Shown here in pieces: positions 1 to 5,714 of a stretch of DNA of 32,862 nt. The position numbers were made by a program, and so were the translations under genes. This DNA is from Truepera sp. GTDB lineage: Bacteria > Deinococcota > Deinococci > Deinococcales > Trueperaceae. Location: NCBI GenBank assembly GCA_018333895.1, contig JAGXSJ010000119.1:1-32862 (forward strand), written 5' to 3'. Under the pieces are notes generated by a model, which worked only from the letters and a program-made list of their open reading frames with translations, searched no databases and was not told where the DNA came from. How positions within the stretch are numbered: position 1 is the stretch's first letter; every line of letters starts with the position of its first letter.

Positions 1-153
1 GTCGGCCTGCGGCGAAGTTAAAGGCGCTTAGGTGACGCGCAGAAGCCTGTCGTTGGGCGCGCGTGCCACCGAAACTAAAATGCAGCGACTACACGCGTAG
101 AAGCCGGTCTAGAGGAGCTTCGGACGCGGGTTCGACTCCCGCCGCCTCCACCA
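1..153 (+). ncRNA. ssrA: tmRNA (SsrA), 3' part
   Basis: This is the 3' portion of transfer-messenger RNA, which rescues stalled ribosomes and tags incomplete proteins for proteolysis. The end reads as a tRNA-like T arm (stem GCGGG, loop TTCGACT, stem CCCGC at 126-142) followed by acceptor strand CGCCTCC, discriminator A and an encoded CCA at 151-153. Upstream, the CGTAGAAGC-type block near 94-102 is typical of the segment joining the last pseudoknot to the tRNA-like domain. The 5' half of the acceptor stem and the tag reading frame are not in view and must lie before base 1. A rho-independent terminator follows directly. tmRNA 3' ends are frequent integration sites, which fits the patchy accessory DNA downstream. 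Confidence 0.92.
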
Positions 154-165
154 GTTACAAAAGAC

Positions 166-205
166 AAACCCGTACTAGCCGCCGTTGCTGGACGGGTTTT
201 CTTTC
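166..205 (+). terminator. Rho-independent terminator of ssrA
   Basis: Inverted repeat AAACCCGT (166-173) and ACGGGTTT (192-199), with an 18-nt loop, runs into TTTTCTTT. It lies 13 nt after the tmRNA CCA end, so it most likely ends the ssrA transcript. Confidence 0.8.
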
Positions 206-222
206 GATGCAGGAGGGCATAA

Positions 223-330
223 TGTTGCGCCGACACGCTCACCTATCTCGAGCGTCAGATCGGAGCGCTGCTTAGCCGACCGAATGCGCTCGCCATCATC
301 CATGGCGGCATGGGGAGGGAAGAGCGCAGC
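223..330 (+). pseudogene. Degenerate helicase C-terminal-domain fragment
   Basis: Frame 1 just after the ssrA terminator encodes a short stretch that looks like an SNF2/DEAD-type helicase C-terminal domain. The recognisable part is DTLTYLERQIGALL followed by AIIHGGMGREERSK (about 232-327). In such helicases an HGGM-x-RE-R segment follows a strand that tracks the second RecA domain. A stop (220-222) precedes it, no start codon fits, and similarity ends near 330 before the nucleotidyltransferase stop. This is therefore a remnant of about 35 codons rather than a gene. Its position beside the tmRNA 3' end suggests debris from an integrated element. Confidence 0.6.
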
Positions 331-347
331 AAGTGTTGGGAAGTATG

Positions 348-800
348 CTACTCCCCTGCCTCTCTGAGGTGCTCAGCGTCGAGCAGGTCTTGATGTCTTC
401 CTGATGCCAGCTTCGCCTTGATCAAGTCATCCTTTGAGATAAAGTGCATTTCCGTGTCGGCTATCCGCACGGTCTCGCGTCGCTCCCACGCCTCGGCAAA
501 GGCTACGCCAGGAATGGACATCAGAACGTCCACTCTGAGGGGTGGAACCCCTATCTGGTAGAAATAGCCTTCCGCGGCAAAGTCTTGTGGGGTCAGGTTC
601 GTAAGCGGTGCGCCGAACGCCGTAAGCGCGTTGTAAACAGCCACAGCATTGGTGTCGTTAACGGCGATGAGGATGTCCAGATCTTTGGTGAACCTGGGCT
701 CCGTGTATCTCATGACCGCATAGCCACCAACAATCAGGTACTGGACGCTATACTTTTTGAAAAGACTCAACAGTTCTTTGAAGTCGGGGCTCGTCAGCAT
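348..800 (-). CDS. Nucleotidyltransferase fold protein (AbiEii/DUF6036-like)
   Basis: A 150-residue protein with the minimal nucleotidyltransferase core. The helix-strand VGGYAVMRY supplies the GG signature (about residues 25-33), followed by KDLDILI (about 39-45) carrying the acidic metal-binding pair, and a third acidic strand near RVDVLMSI. Proteins of this size are often annotated as AbiEii-type or DUF6036 nucleotidyltransferases and are common in toxin-antitoxin or phage-defence loci. The ATG at 800 is preceded by an AAGGAAGG Shine-Dalgarno sequence, and the start lies inside the end of the upstream 75-residue gene, so the two are probably co-translated. Whether it acts as a toxin, and on what substrate, cannot be read from the sequence. 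Confidence 0.75.
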   Translation of the reverse strand: MLTSPDFKELLSLFKKYSVQYLIVGGYAVMRYTEPRFTKDLDILIAVNDTNAVAVYNALTAFGAPLTNLTPQDFAAEGYFYQIGVPPLRVDVLMSIPGVAFAEAWERRETVRIADTEMHFISKDDLIKAKLASGRHQDLLDAEHLREAGE

Positions 801-975
801 AGCCTTCCTTGAGGAGCAAATAATCCTTAATGAGCTCGGAGGCTGCCTCGAACAGAACGTCAGGTGACTGGCTTTGCCAAAACTCGACGCTGAAATCCTT
901 GTCTTCCCCTAGCTTGCCGTAGTTTTCCCACACGACCATAGCGTTATTGTACGCCAAGTAGGGCAGCCACAGCAT
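748..975 (-). CDS. Small helical protein upstream of the nucleotidyltransferase
   Basis: A 75-residue ORF starting at ATG 975 whose 3' end overlaps the start of the nucleotidyltransferase by 53 nt. It begins MLWLPYLAYNNAMVVWENYG and ends with a charged, probably helical tail. I do not recognise the family. The RX4-6H signature of HEPN partners is absent, so it is not an obvious HEPN/MNT antitoxin pair. By position it could be the partner of a two-gene module. It may also be the C-terminal part of a longer broken protein, because the same frame is open upstream of a TGA at 997-999. Confidence 0.45.
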   Translation of the reverse strand: MLWLPYLAYNNAMVVWENYGKLGEDKDFSVEFWQSQSPDVLFEAASELIKDYLLLKEGYADEPRLQRTVESFQKV

Positions 976-996
976 GTAGAAGGTGTCACTCGGTAT

Positions 997-1150
997 TCAG
1001 CGGCTATTTGGCGTGGCGACAACGGTGAGGGGCGCAACCAACTTCGTCGCCTGGTCAACTTGCTGGGCGTTCTTTGCATCTTGAGCATCATTCGTGTCCG
1101 TGAGACTGAAAAAGTTGGGCTCAGGTGCGAGGCGATCTGGTACGCTAAGC
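997..1150 (-). pseudogene. Possible broken N-terminal extension of the 75-residue gene
   Basis: On the minus strand, in the same frame as the 75-residue ORF, about 50 open codons end at a TGA (997-999). Only seven codons separate this stop from the ATG at 975. The encoded peptide includes NFFSLTDTNDAQDAKNAQQ, then QATKLVAPLTVVATPNSR, with protein-like composition, but no start codon is obvious and I recognise no family. It may be a remnant of a longer gene broken by a nonsense mutation, or a chance open frame in GC-rich DNA. Confidence 0.25.
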
Positions 1151-1187
1151 CATGTCAAAAATCACTGCCTCGGCAAGCCTTCGGGCT

Positions 1188-1262
1188 GAGCCCCCTTCGA
1201 CATCCTGCGAGCTTGCCGCCGCAGGATCAGGGCGGGCCCTCGAGGCCGAAGGCTCGGGACAG
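1188..1262. repeat. Palindromic intergenic element upstream of the isomerase gene
   Basis: This stretch holds nested inverted repeats: ATCCTGCG (1202-1209) with CGCAGGAT (1220-1227), and a CGAGGCC-GAA-GGCTCG hairpin near 1241-1257. The outer sequence (CCCTTCGACA ... TCAGGGCGGGC) resembles the dispersed CCCTTCGACA/TCAGGGC palindromes seen in many GC-rich genomes. Reading it as protein gives a low-complexity Ala/Ser/Gly segment, so an apparent N-terminal extension of the next gene (ATG at 1152) is probably an artefact. Confidence 0.5.
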
Positions 1263-1289
1263 CGTCTCGCTTCCCCACGCAAGCTCGGG

Positions 1290-2363
1290 ATGGCGTCGCT
1301 CTGGTCATGGTATCCGCTGAAGCTGTCGTTTCACGTGCGCAACTACGCCTTCGGTGCGCGCCTGATCCCCGAGCTGCTAGGCAAGCGCGGGGTGCCTGAG
1401 GGGATCGTGGCCGAGACCTGGGAGGTCAGCGACTACCGGGACACCTCCGGCACAGTAATAAACGGTGCGCTGGCCGGACAGACGCTGCACGCCCTGGCCC
1501 TAGCCCACCCTGAGGAGTTAGTCGGTACGGGCTGGCGCGGGCCGCACTTCCCCTTGCTGACCAAGTTCCTCGACGCCTCGAGCATGCTGCCGGTGCATCT
1601 GCACGCCGACGACGAGACAGCCCGGCGCAAGTACCGGGAGCCGAACGGCAAGACCGAAGCCTGGCATATCCTCTGGGCCAAGCCGGGCGCCAGCGTGCTG
1701 GCAGGCATCAAGCCGGGGCTTGACCAGACAGCGTTGTGGCAGGCTTTCAAGCGGCAGGACTACGACGCGGTGATGCCGCGCTTTCCCATCCAGGCCGGGG
1801 ATACCGTCTACGTCCCGGGCGGGGTGCTGCACAGCTTCGGGCCTGACACGCTGATCTTTGAGGTGCAGCAGACCTCCGACCTGGGGCAGACAGTGATGCC
1901 GACCGACCTCTACGGGCGCCCTCACCCCGAGGAGGTGTGGGAGCGCAACATCCGCGAGACCATGGACGAGCTGCGTACGCACTACCAACCGCGCCCCAAC
2001 CCTGGTCTAGCAGTCGAAGACGGCGCCAACCGCCGGGTGGTCGGTTGCGCCGGGCCGCACTTTGCGCTCGAGCGCTGGACGCTCGCTGGCCCGCACCGTG
2101 AACCGGCGCATCCGTGGCGCTGCCTGACCCTGACCAACCTGGGCGACCCCGTGACCCTTAGCTACCAGGGGGGTGCTGTGTTGCTTGACCGGGCCGAGTC
2201 GTGCATCTTACCGGCGGCCTTGGGCGAAGTAGTTATCTCTTCTCAGGGCCGCGGCGAGCTGCTGGCCTGCTACGTTCCCGACCTGGAGCAGGACATCATC
2301 GCGCCGCTGCGCCGGGCCGGGCATAGCGACGAGGCGATTGCTGGATTGGGTGAACTGTTCTAG
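1290..2363 (+). CDS. Mannose-6-phosphate isomerase-like cupin enzyme (class I)
   Basis: About 357 residues, zinc-dependent phosphomannose isomerase family, interconverting mannose-6-phosphate and fructose-6-phosphate. Zinc ligands are visible: the pair in LPVHLHADDE (H103, H105), the Glu in GKTEAWHIL (E123) and the His in YVPGGVLHSFG (H181), followed by the conserved strand LIFEVQQTSDLG. The C-terminal third is a second cupin-like barrel. ATG 1290 is chosen because the conserved N-terminus (WYPLKL...) begins a few codons later; the alternative ATG at 1152 would translate a palindromic repeat. The Shine-Dalgarno sequence at 1290 is weak, so the exact start is uncertain. It is convergent with a sugar epimerase-like gene ending 23 nt away, suggesting a local sugar-interconversion theme. 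Confidence 0.85.
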   Translation: MASLWSWYPLKLSFHVRNYAFGARLIPELLGKRGVPEGIVAETWEVSDYRDTSGTVINGALAGQTLHALALAHPEELVGTGWRGPHFPLLTKFLDASSMLPVHLHADDETARRKYREPNGKTEAWHILWAKPGASVLAGIKPGLDQTALWQAFKRQDYDAVMPRFPIQAGDTVYVPGGVLHSFGPDTLIFEVQQTSDLGQTVMPTDLYGRPHPEEVWERNIRETMDELRTHYQPRPNPGLAVEDGANRRVVGCAGPHFALERWTLAGPHREPAHPWRCLTLTNLGDPVTLSYQGGAVLLDRAESCILPAALGEVVISSQGRGELLACYVPDLEQDIIAPLRRAGHSDEAIAGLGELF

Positions 2364-2386
2364 GCGGCAATGTGAGGAGTGCTGGC

Positions 2387-3238
2387 CTAGCGTAACAAGC
2401 CGTAGCGCTCGGCGTGGCTGCGCAAGAAGGCGAGGCCGGTGCTGACCAGCGCTTGCGGATCGGGGGCGACGGGCCGCCAGATACAGGTTGCTCTGGCAAT
2501 ATCGGGGTTAAGCGCCACGAACGACTCCATCACCAGGTCGCCCTGGTAGCCGATCTCGGCAAGCCCGGCAAAGACCTCGTCCCAGCGGACGTTGCCGCTG
2601 CCAGGGGTGCCGCGGTCGCTCTCGGAAAGGTGGATGTAGCGCAAGTCTTGACCGGCCTGGACGATGGGTGCCTTAAAGCCTTGCTCCTCGATGTTCATGT
2701 GGTAAGTGTCGAGGTGCAAAAAGACGTTGGGCTCGTCGATGCGCTCCAGTAGCTCGAGCCCTTGCCGGGTCAGGTTGACGAGGTAGGTCTCGTAGCGGTT
2801 GACCGGCTCGACGCCTAGCGACAGCCCAAGCGTGGCGGCGTGCCTAGCGACGCGCTTAAGCGCAGCCGCTACGGTGGCCAATTCGTCTTCGCGCGGCGGA
2901 TGACCGGGGAGCTGGCCGAGCGTACCGTAAATGACGCCGGTAAGCACGGGCGACCCTAGTTTGGCGGCAACCGTAAGCGCGCGCTTAAGAAACGCTTCGG
3001 CGGCGGCTGGCCGCTCGGGCAAGGCGGCCTCGGCGGGCAGCCCCAGTGAGCAGGTAGCGCTGATACCGTAATGCTGAAGCCGGCTGGCGGTGTGCTCGGG
3101 GTCGAATGCTTCGGGGCGCAAGAGCGGAATCTCGACGAAGTCGAGCCCGGCCTCGGCGGCGTTGCGAATCACCCGCTCGGCAGCTTGGGGAGTCCAGTCG
3201 GACTCCCAGATAAAAGCGTGGGCGCCGAATCTAGCCAT
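2387..3238 (-). CDS. Sugar 3-epimerase, D-tagatose/D-psicose 3-epimerase family
   Basis: A 283-residue TIM-barrel sugar isomerase/epimerase. The family's four metal ligands are all apparent: E144 in GVEPVNRYE, D177 in HLDTYHMNIEE, H203 in YIHLSESDRG and E238 in VMESF. The HLDTYHMNIEE segment and the later WDEVF and IWR elements match D-tagatose 3-epimerase/D-psicose 3-epimerase enzymes, which invert C3 of ketohexoses. The actual sugar cannot be told from sequence. The start at ATG 3238 follows a good Shine-Dalgarno (AAAGGAG); an in-frame start further upstream lacks one. Its promoter lies in the divergent region shared with higBA. Confidence 0.85.
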   Translation of the reverse strand: MARFGAHAFIWESDWTPQAAERVIRNAAEAGLDFVEIPLLRPEAFDPEHTASRLQHYGISATCSLGLPAEAALPERPAAAEAFLKRALTVAAKLGSPVLTGVIYGTLGQLPGHPPREDELATVAAALKRVARHAATLGLSLGVEPVNRYETYLVNLTRQGLELLERIDEPNVFLHLDTYHMNIEEQGFKAPIVQAGQDLRYIHLSESDRGTPGSGNVRWDEVFAGLAEIGYQGDLVMESFVALNPDIARATCIWRPVAPDPQALVSTGLAFLRSHAERYGLLR

Positions 3239-3275
3239 TTTTAGCTCCTTTACCGCAATTAGGCGGTGTAGCGCT

Positions 3276-3304
3276 AGTATAGTGCCAAGAAACAACGATG
3301 CTAA
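3276..3304 (-). promoter_or_regulatory. Candidate sigma70-type promoter of the epimerase gene
   Basis: On the minus strand TTAGCA (3299-3304) and TATACT (3276-3281) are separated by exactly 17 nt, about 40 nt upstream of the epimerase ATG. Confidence 0.55.
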
Positions 3305-3327
3305 TCTGGTCCCACAGGTATGCCACT

Positions 3328-3369
3328 TTGACTCTATCAGACTTGTAACCCGATACTGGATGGGTTACA
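3328..3369 (+). promoter_or_regulatory. higBA promoter and candidate HigA operator
   Basis: TTGACT (3328-3333) and GATACT (3352-3357) form a promoter with 18-nt spacing. An inverted repeat TGTAACCC (3344-3351) / GGGTTACA (3362-3369), spaced by 10 nt, brackets the -10 element. This is the expected position of an autorepressing antitoxin operator. HigA-type antitoxins usually repress their own promoter through such palindromes; binding here is inferred. Confidence 0.6.
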
Positions 3370-3378
3370 CTGGTTGCA

Positions 3379-3657
3379 GTGATCGTCAGCTTCAAGCATC
3401 GAGGTCTTGAAAGGTTCTTTCTGAGCGGCACAACAACTGGCATTTAACCTCATCAGGCTAAGCGACTCAAGCTGATCTTGGCTCGGCTTCACGCCTCAAC
3501 CTCACCGCGAGACATGAACCTGCCAGGATTGAAGCTGCACGAACTCAAAGGGAATAGAAAGGGCACCTGGGCGGTACAGGTAAGCGGAAACTGGCGGGTG
3601 ACGTTTAGCTTTGATGGTGTCGACGCAACCGATGTCAACTACGAAGATTATCACTAG
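3379..3657 (+). pseudogene. higB: higB-type toxin gene broken by a nonsense codon
   Basis: Read from GTG 3379 this frame encodes a full-length (92-codon) HigB/RelE-superfamily mRNA interferase. It begins VIVSFKHRGLERFF, and later has KLHELKGNRKGTWAVQV, then SGNWRVTFSF and the terminal YEDYH typical of the family. Codon 23 is TAA (3445-3447), just where HigB proteins usually have Gln in GIQP; a single C-to-T change from CAA would produce it. The rest of the frame is intact and the partner antitoxin follows 10 nt later. The toxin is therefore probably inactive unless read through, or unless translation restarts at the internal ATG in PRDMNL. Confidence in the family is high. Confidence 0.85.
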
Positions 3658-3667
3658 GTGGTGAGCT

Positions 3668-3958
3668 ATGAAGAAGATGCATAACCCCCCTCATCCAGGT
3701 GAAGTGCTGCGCGAACTGTGTATTGAGCCTTTGGGTTTAACAGTGACGCAGGCCGCCGAAGCGCTGGGGGTCAGCCGTAAGACGCTCTCCGCACTCCTTA
3801 ACGGTCGGGCGGGCATTAGCCCTGAGATGGCGATTCGTTTGTCAAAGGCGTTTGGCACCTCAGCAGAAAGCTGGCTTACTCAACAGCTGCACTATGACCT
3901 CTGGATAGCCGAACAAAACCTGGGCGATATCGAGGTTCGCCCTCTATCCGTGGCATAA
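3668..3958 (+). CDS. higA: HigA-type antitoxin, XRE-family DNA-binding protein
   Basis: A 96-residue protein that starts with the hallmark [11 protein letters not shown] of HigA antitoxins. A helix-turn-helix follows ([20 protein letters not shown], about residues 25-44) and then the [21 protein letters not shown] segment. HigA neutralises the HigB mRNA interferase and represses the operon. Start ATG 3668 sits behind GGTGAG. It is the second gene after the disrupted higB, in the usual toxin-first order. With the toxin broken, this gene may persist as a repressor or as an antidote to related toxins. Confidence 0.9.
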   Translation: MKKMHNPPHPGEVLRELCIEPLGLTVTQAAEALGVSRKTLSALLNGRAGISPEMAIRLSKAFGTSAESWLTQQLHYDLWIAEQNLGDIEVRPLSVA

Positions 3959-3971
3959 CGAAGTGCTGCAC

Positions 3972-4009
3972 GGGATGCGCCCACCCTTCACAACTGTGGG
4001 AGCGCACCC
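3972..4009 (+). terminator. Candidate terminator hairpin after higA
   Basis: An imperfect stem pairs GGG-TGCGC-CCAC (3972-3984) with GTGG-GCGCA-CCC (3996-4009), with small bulges and an 11-nt loop. There is no strong T-run after it, so termination efficiency is doubtful. Confidence 0.35.
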
Positions 4010-4052
4010 TAGCGCTTGGTCGTTTAAGCAGGTGGGTTGAAGCTGATCATTT

Positions 4053-4073
4053 GATAATATGACAAACTGTCAT
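4053..4073 (+). promoter_or_regulatory. -10 element and palindromic operator of the first VapBC-type module
   Basis: GATAAT (4053-4058) is a near-consensus -10. A short perfect palindrome ATGACA-AAC-TGTCAT (4059-4073) directly follows and ends one base before the antitoxin ATG at 4075. Transcription would start inside or next to the palindrome, giving a very short leader without a Shine-Dalgarno. The layout suggests tight autoregulation by the antitoxin-toxin complex. No convincing -35 is seen. Confidence 0.55.
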
Positions 4074-4074
4074 T

Positions 4075-4350
4075 ATGGAACGGATCAGCGTCACTCAGGC
4101 GGCACGGAACTTTTCGGACCTGCTCAACCGCGTCTATTACCAGGGGATCAGTGTGGAGCTCGAGCGTAACAACAAGGTGATCGCCCGCCTGGTGCCGGCT
4201 AGGCCGGCCCCTAGCCTGCGGGCTGAGGACTTGCCCGCTTTCTTGGCATCGCTCCCCAAACTCGGCGACGACGCCGAGGCCTTGGCCAGAGATATCAAGG
4301 CTATCGACGAGCTGTTCAGCGAAGATAAGGTTTGGGACGATCCGCAGTAA
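4075..4350 (+). CDS. Phd/YefM-type antitoxin
   Basis: A 91-residue antitoxin. The N-terminal ISVTQAARNFSDLLNRV and the following strand VELERNNKVIARLVPA fit the Phd/YefM DNA-binding fold (residues 1-45). The acidic C-terminal tail, ending near FSEDKVWDDPQ, is the likely toxin-wrapping segment. Its stop codon overlaps the toxin start by one base (TAATG), so translation is coupled. No Shine-Dalgarno precedes the ATG, in keeping with the very short leader implied by the -10 element just upstream. The pairing of a Phd-fold antitoxin with a PIN toxin is common in VapBC systems. Confidence 0.85.
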   Translation: MERISVTQAARNFSDLLNRVYYQGISVELERNNKVIARLVPARPAPSLRAEDLPAFLASLPKLGDDAEALARDIKAIDELFSEDKVWDDPQ

Positions 4351-4769
4351 TGGGGATTGTCATCGACACCGACGTCTTTATCGACGCCGAGAAGGGCCGC
4401 TTTCCGCCAGACTGGACATACGCCAACCGGTATGGCGAGACGTTCATCAGTGTGATCACGGTGTCCGAACTCTTGGTTGGCGTCTACCGTGCCAACTCGC
4501 AGGCAAGGCGTGCGAAACGTGCGGCCTTCATCGAGTCGTTGTTGAGTACCGTCGCTGTGCTCGACGTCACGACGGAGATAGCGCGCCTTCATGCCCAGCT
4601 CCTCGCCGATCTTCTGGCGCGAGGCGAGCGAATCGGTGCTCACGACCTCATCATCGCGGCGATTGCGCTGCGTTACGGCTATCCCGTTCTGACGAGCAAC
4701 GTCACAGGGTATAGCCGTGTAGCCGGGCTGGAAGTGTTAAGGTTCGATATCCAAGGAGAGAGCCCATGA
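4350..4769 (+). CDS. VapC-type PIN-domain ribonuclease toxin
   Basis: A 139-residue PIN-domain protein. Acidic active-site residues are visible in IDTDVFID (D6, D8, D12), in VSELLVG (Glu) and in GAHDLIIAA (Asp), followed by the conserved LTSN strand. VapC toxins usually cut tRNA or rRNA. ATG 4350 overlaps the antitoxin stop; an upstream TTG in the same frame is less likely. The TGA stop (4767-4769) overlaps the ATG of etfB in an ATGA arrangement, an unusual direct coupling of a toxin gene to a metabolic gene. All key residues appear intact, so it is probably active. Confidence 0.88.
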   Translation: MGIVIDTDVFIDAEKGRFPPDWTYANRYGETFISVITVSELLVGVYRANSQARRAKRAAFIESLLSTVAVLDVTTEIARLHAQLLADLLARGERIGAHDLIIAAIALRYGYPVLTSNVTGYSRVAGLEVLRFDIQGESP

Positions 4770-5521
4770 AGATCATCACCCTACTCAAGCAGGTCCCAGA
4801 CGCTGAAGCGCGCATCCGCGTGGTCGATGGGCGCGTCGACCTGGAGGGGGCGACCCTGATTATCGACGGCATGGATGAGTACGGCGTCGAGGAGGCGCTG
4901 CGCCTCCGCGAAGGCGGGCACCAGGCCGAAATCGTCGCACTGGCCTTAGGCCCCAAGCGCTGCGAGGAGGCGCTTCGCACCGCCTTGGCGCTGGGGGCCG
5001 ACCGGGCGGTGCAGCTCGAGACCGATGAGCCGCTGGACCCCATCGCGCAGGCCGAGGTGCTAGCTAAAGTTATCGCCGCAGAGCAGGCCGACCTGGTCCT
5101 GCTCGGTGGCAAGCAGGCCGACTGGGACTCGAGCGCCCTCGGTCCGGCGGTAGCTGAGGCCTTGGGCTGGCCGCACAGCGACTGGACTACGAGGCTCGAG
5201 CTTTCAGGCGACGCGGTCAAGGCTGTCCACGACTCGGATGAGGGGAGCGAAGCGCTTACCCTCCCGCTGCCGGCGGTAATCACCACCCAACAGGGGCTCA
5301 ATGAGCCGCGCTATCCGACTCTGCCCAATATCATGAAGGCCAAGCGCAAGGAGCTCAAAAAGCTCTCGCTGGACGACCTCGGCGGAGCTCAGGCCAAGAC
5401 GGTCGTCCTCAAGCACGAGATGCAGACCCGGGAGCGCTTAAACAAGGTCTTGCAAGGCGACCCGGTCGAAGCCGCGCGCGAGTTAGTAAGGCTGTTGCAC
5501 GAAGAGGCGAAGGTCGTTTAG
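4766..5521 (+). CDS. etfB: Electron transfer flavoprotein beta subunit
   Basis: A 251-residue EtfB. The start [12 protein letters not shown] and the signature [20 protein letters not shown] (about residues 173-192) are typical. EtfB binds AMP and with EtfA forms the FAD heterodimer that carries electrons from acyl-CoA and other dehydrogenases to the quinone pool. The ATG follows AAGGAGAG, a good Shine-Dalgarno that lies within the vapC coding end. The start overlaps the vapC stop by four bases. etfA follows after a 193-nt structured gap rather than the usual few bases. Confidence 0.95.
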   Translation: MKIITLLKQVPDAEARIRVVDGRVDLEGATLIIDGMDEYGVEEALRLREGGHQAEIVALALGPKRCEEALRTALALGADRAVQLETDEPLDPIAQAEVLAKVIAAEQADLVLLGGKQADWDSSALGPAVAEALGWPHSDWTTRLELSGDAVKAVHDSDEGSEALTLPLPAVITTQQGLNEPRYPTLPNIMKAKRKELKKLSLDDLGGAQAKTVVLKHEMQTRERLNKVLQGDPVEAARELVRLLHEEAKVV

Positions 5522-5551
5522 CCAGTCAGGCTCTCAGCAAGAGGACTGATA

Positions 5552-5696
5552 GCAGGTATCATCTGGTTTGATCCTGCGGGTGCTCGCAGGACTGCGAATC
5601 ATTCTCCAGGGCGCCTTTGCAGAGATGATACCTGCGCTAAGGCGACTCAGTATTTGTGAAAACCGCTGTGAGCAGCTTGAGAGGCTGAATGCGGTT
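5552..5696 (+). other. Structured intergenic region between etfB and etfA
   Basis: The 193-nt gap between etfB and etfA contains no ORF worth calling but has strong predicted RNA structure. A perfect 13-nt inverted repeat (GCAGGTATCATCT at 5552-5564; AGATGATACCTGC at 5623-5635) encloses a 7-bp hairpin TCCTGCG/CGCAGGA (5572-5578, 5585-5591). A second element follows: AACCGC (5661-5666) with GCGGTT (5691-5696), and inner CAGC (5673-5676) with GCTG (5684-5687). The AAAGGA Shine-Dalgarno of etfA lies immediately after. It could be an mRNA processing or stability element, an attenuator, or a small inserted palindromic repeat. There is no U-run, so it is not a classical terminator. Confidence 0.6.
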
Positions 5697-5714
5697 CATG
5701 AAAGGACTTAGACG

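Noticed and set aside
1-153. Plain tRNA gene at the left end
   Set aside because: No anticodon arm or D arm precedes the T arm; the upstream sequence fits tmRNA.
1152-1289. N-terminal extension of the isomerase-like gene from ATG 1152
   Set aside because: It is low-complexity translation of palindromic repeats; family similarity begins after 1290.
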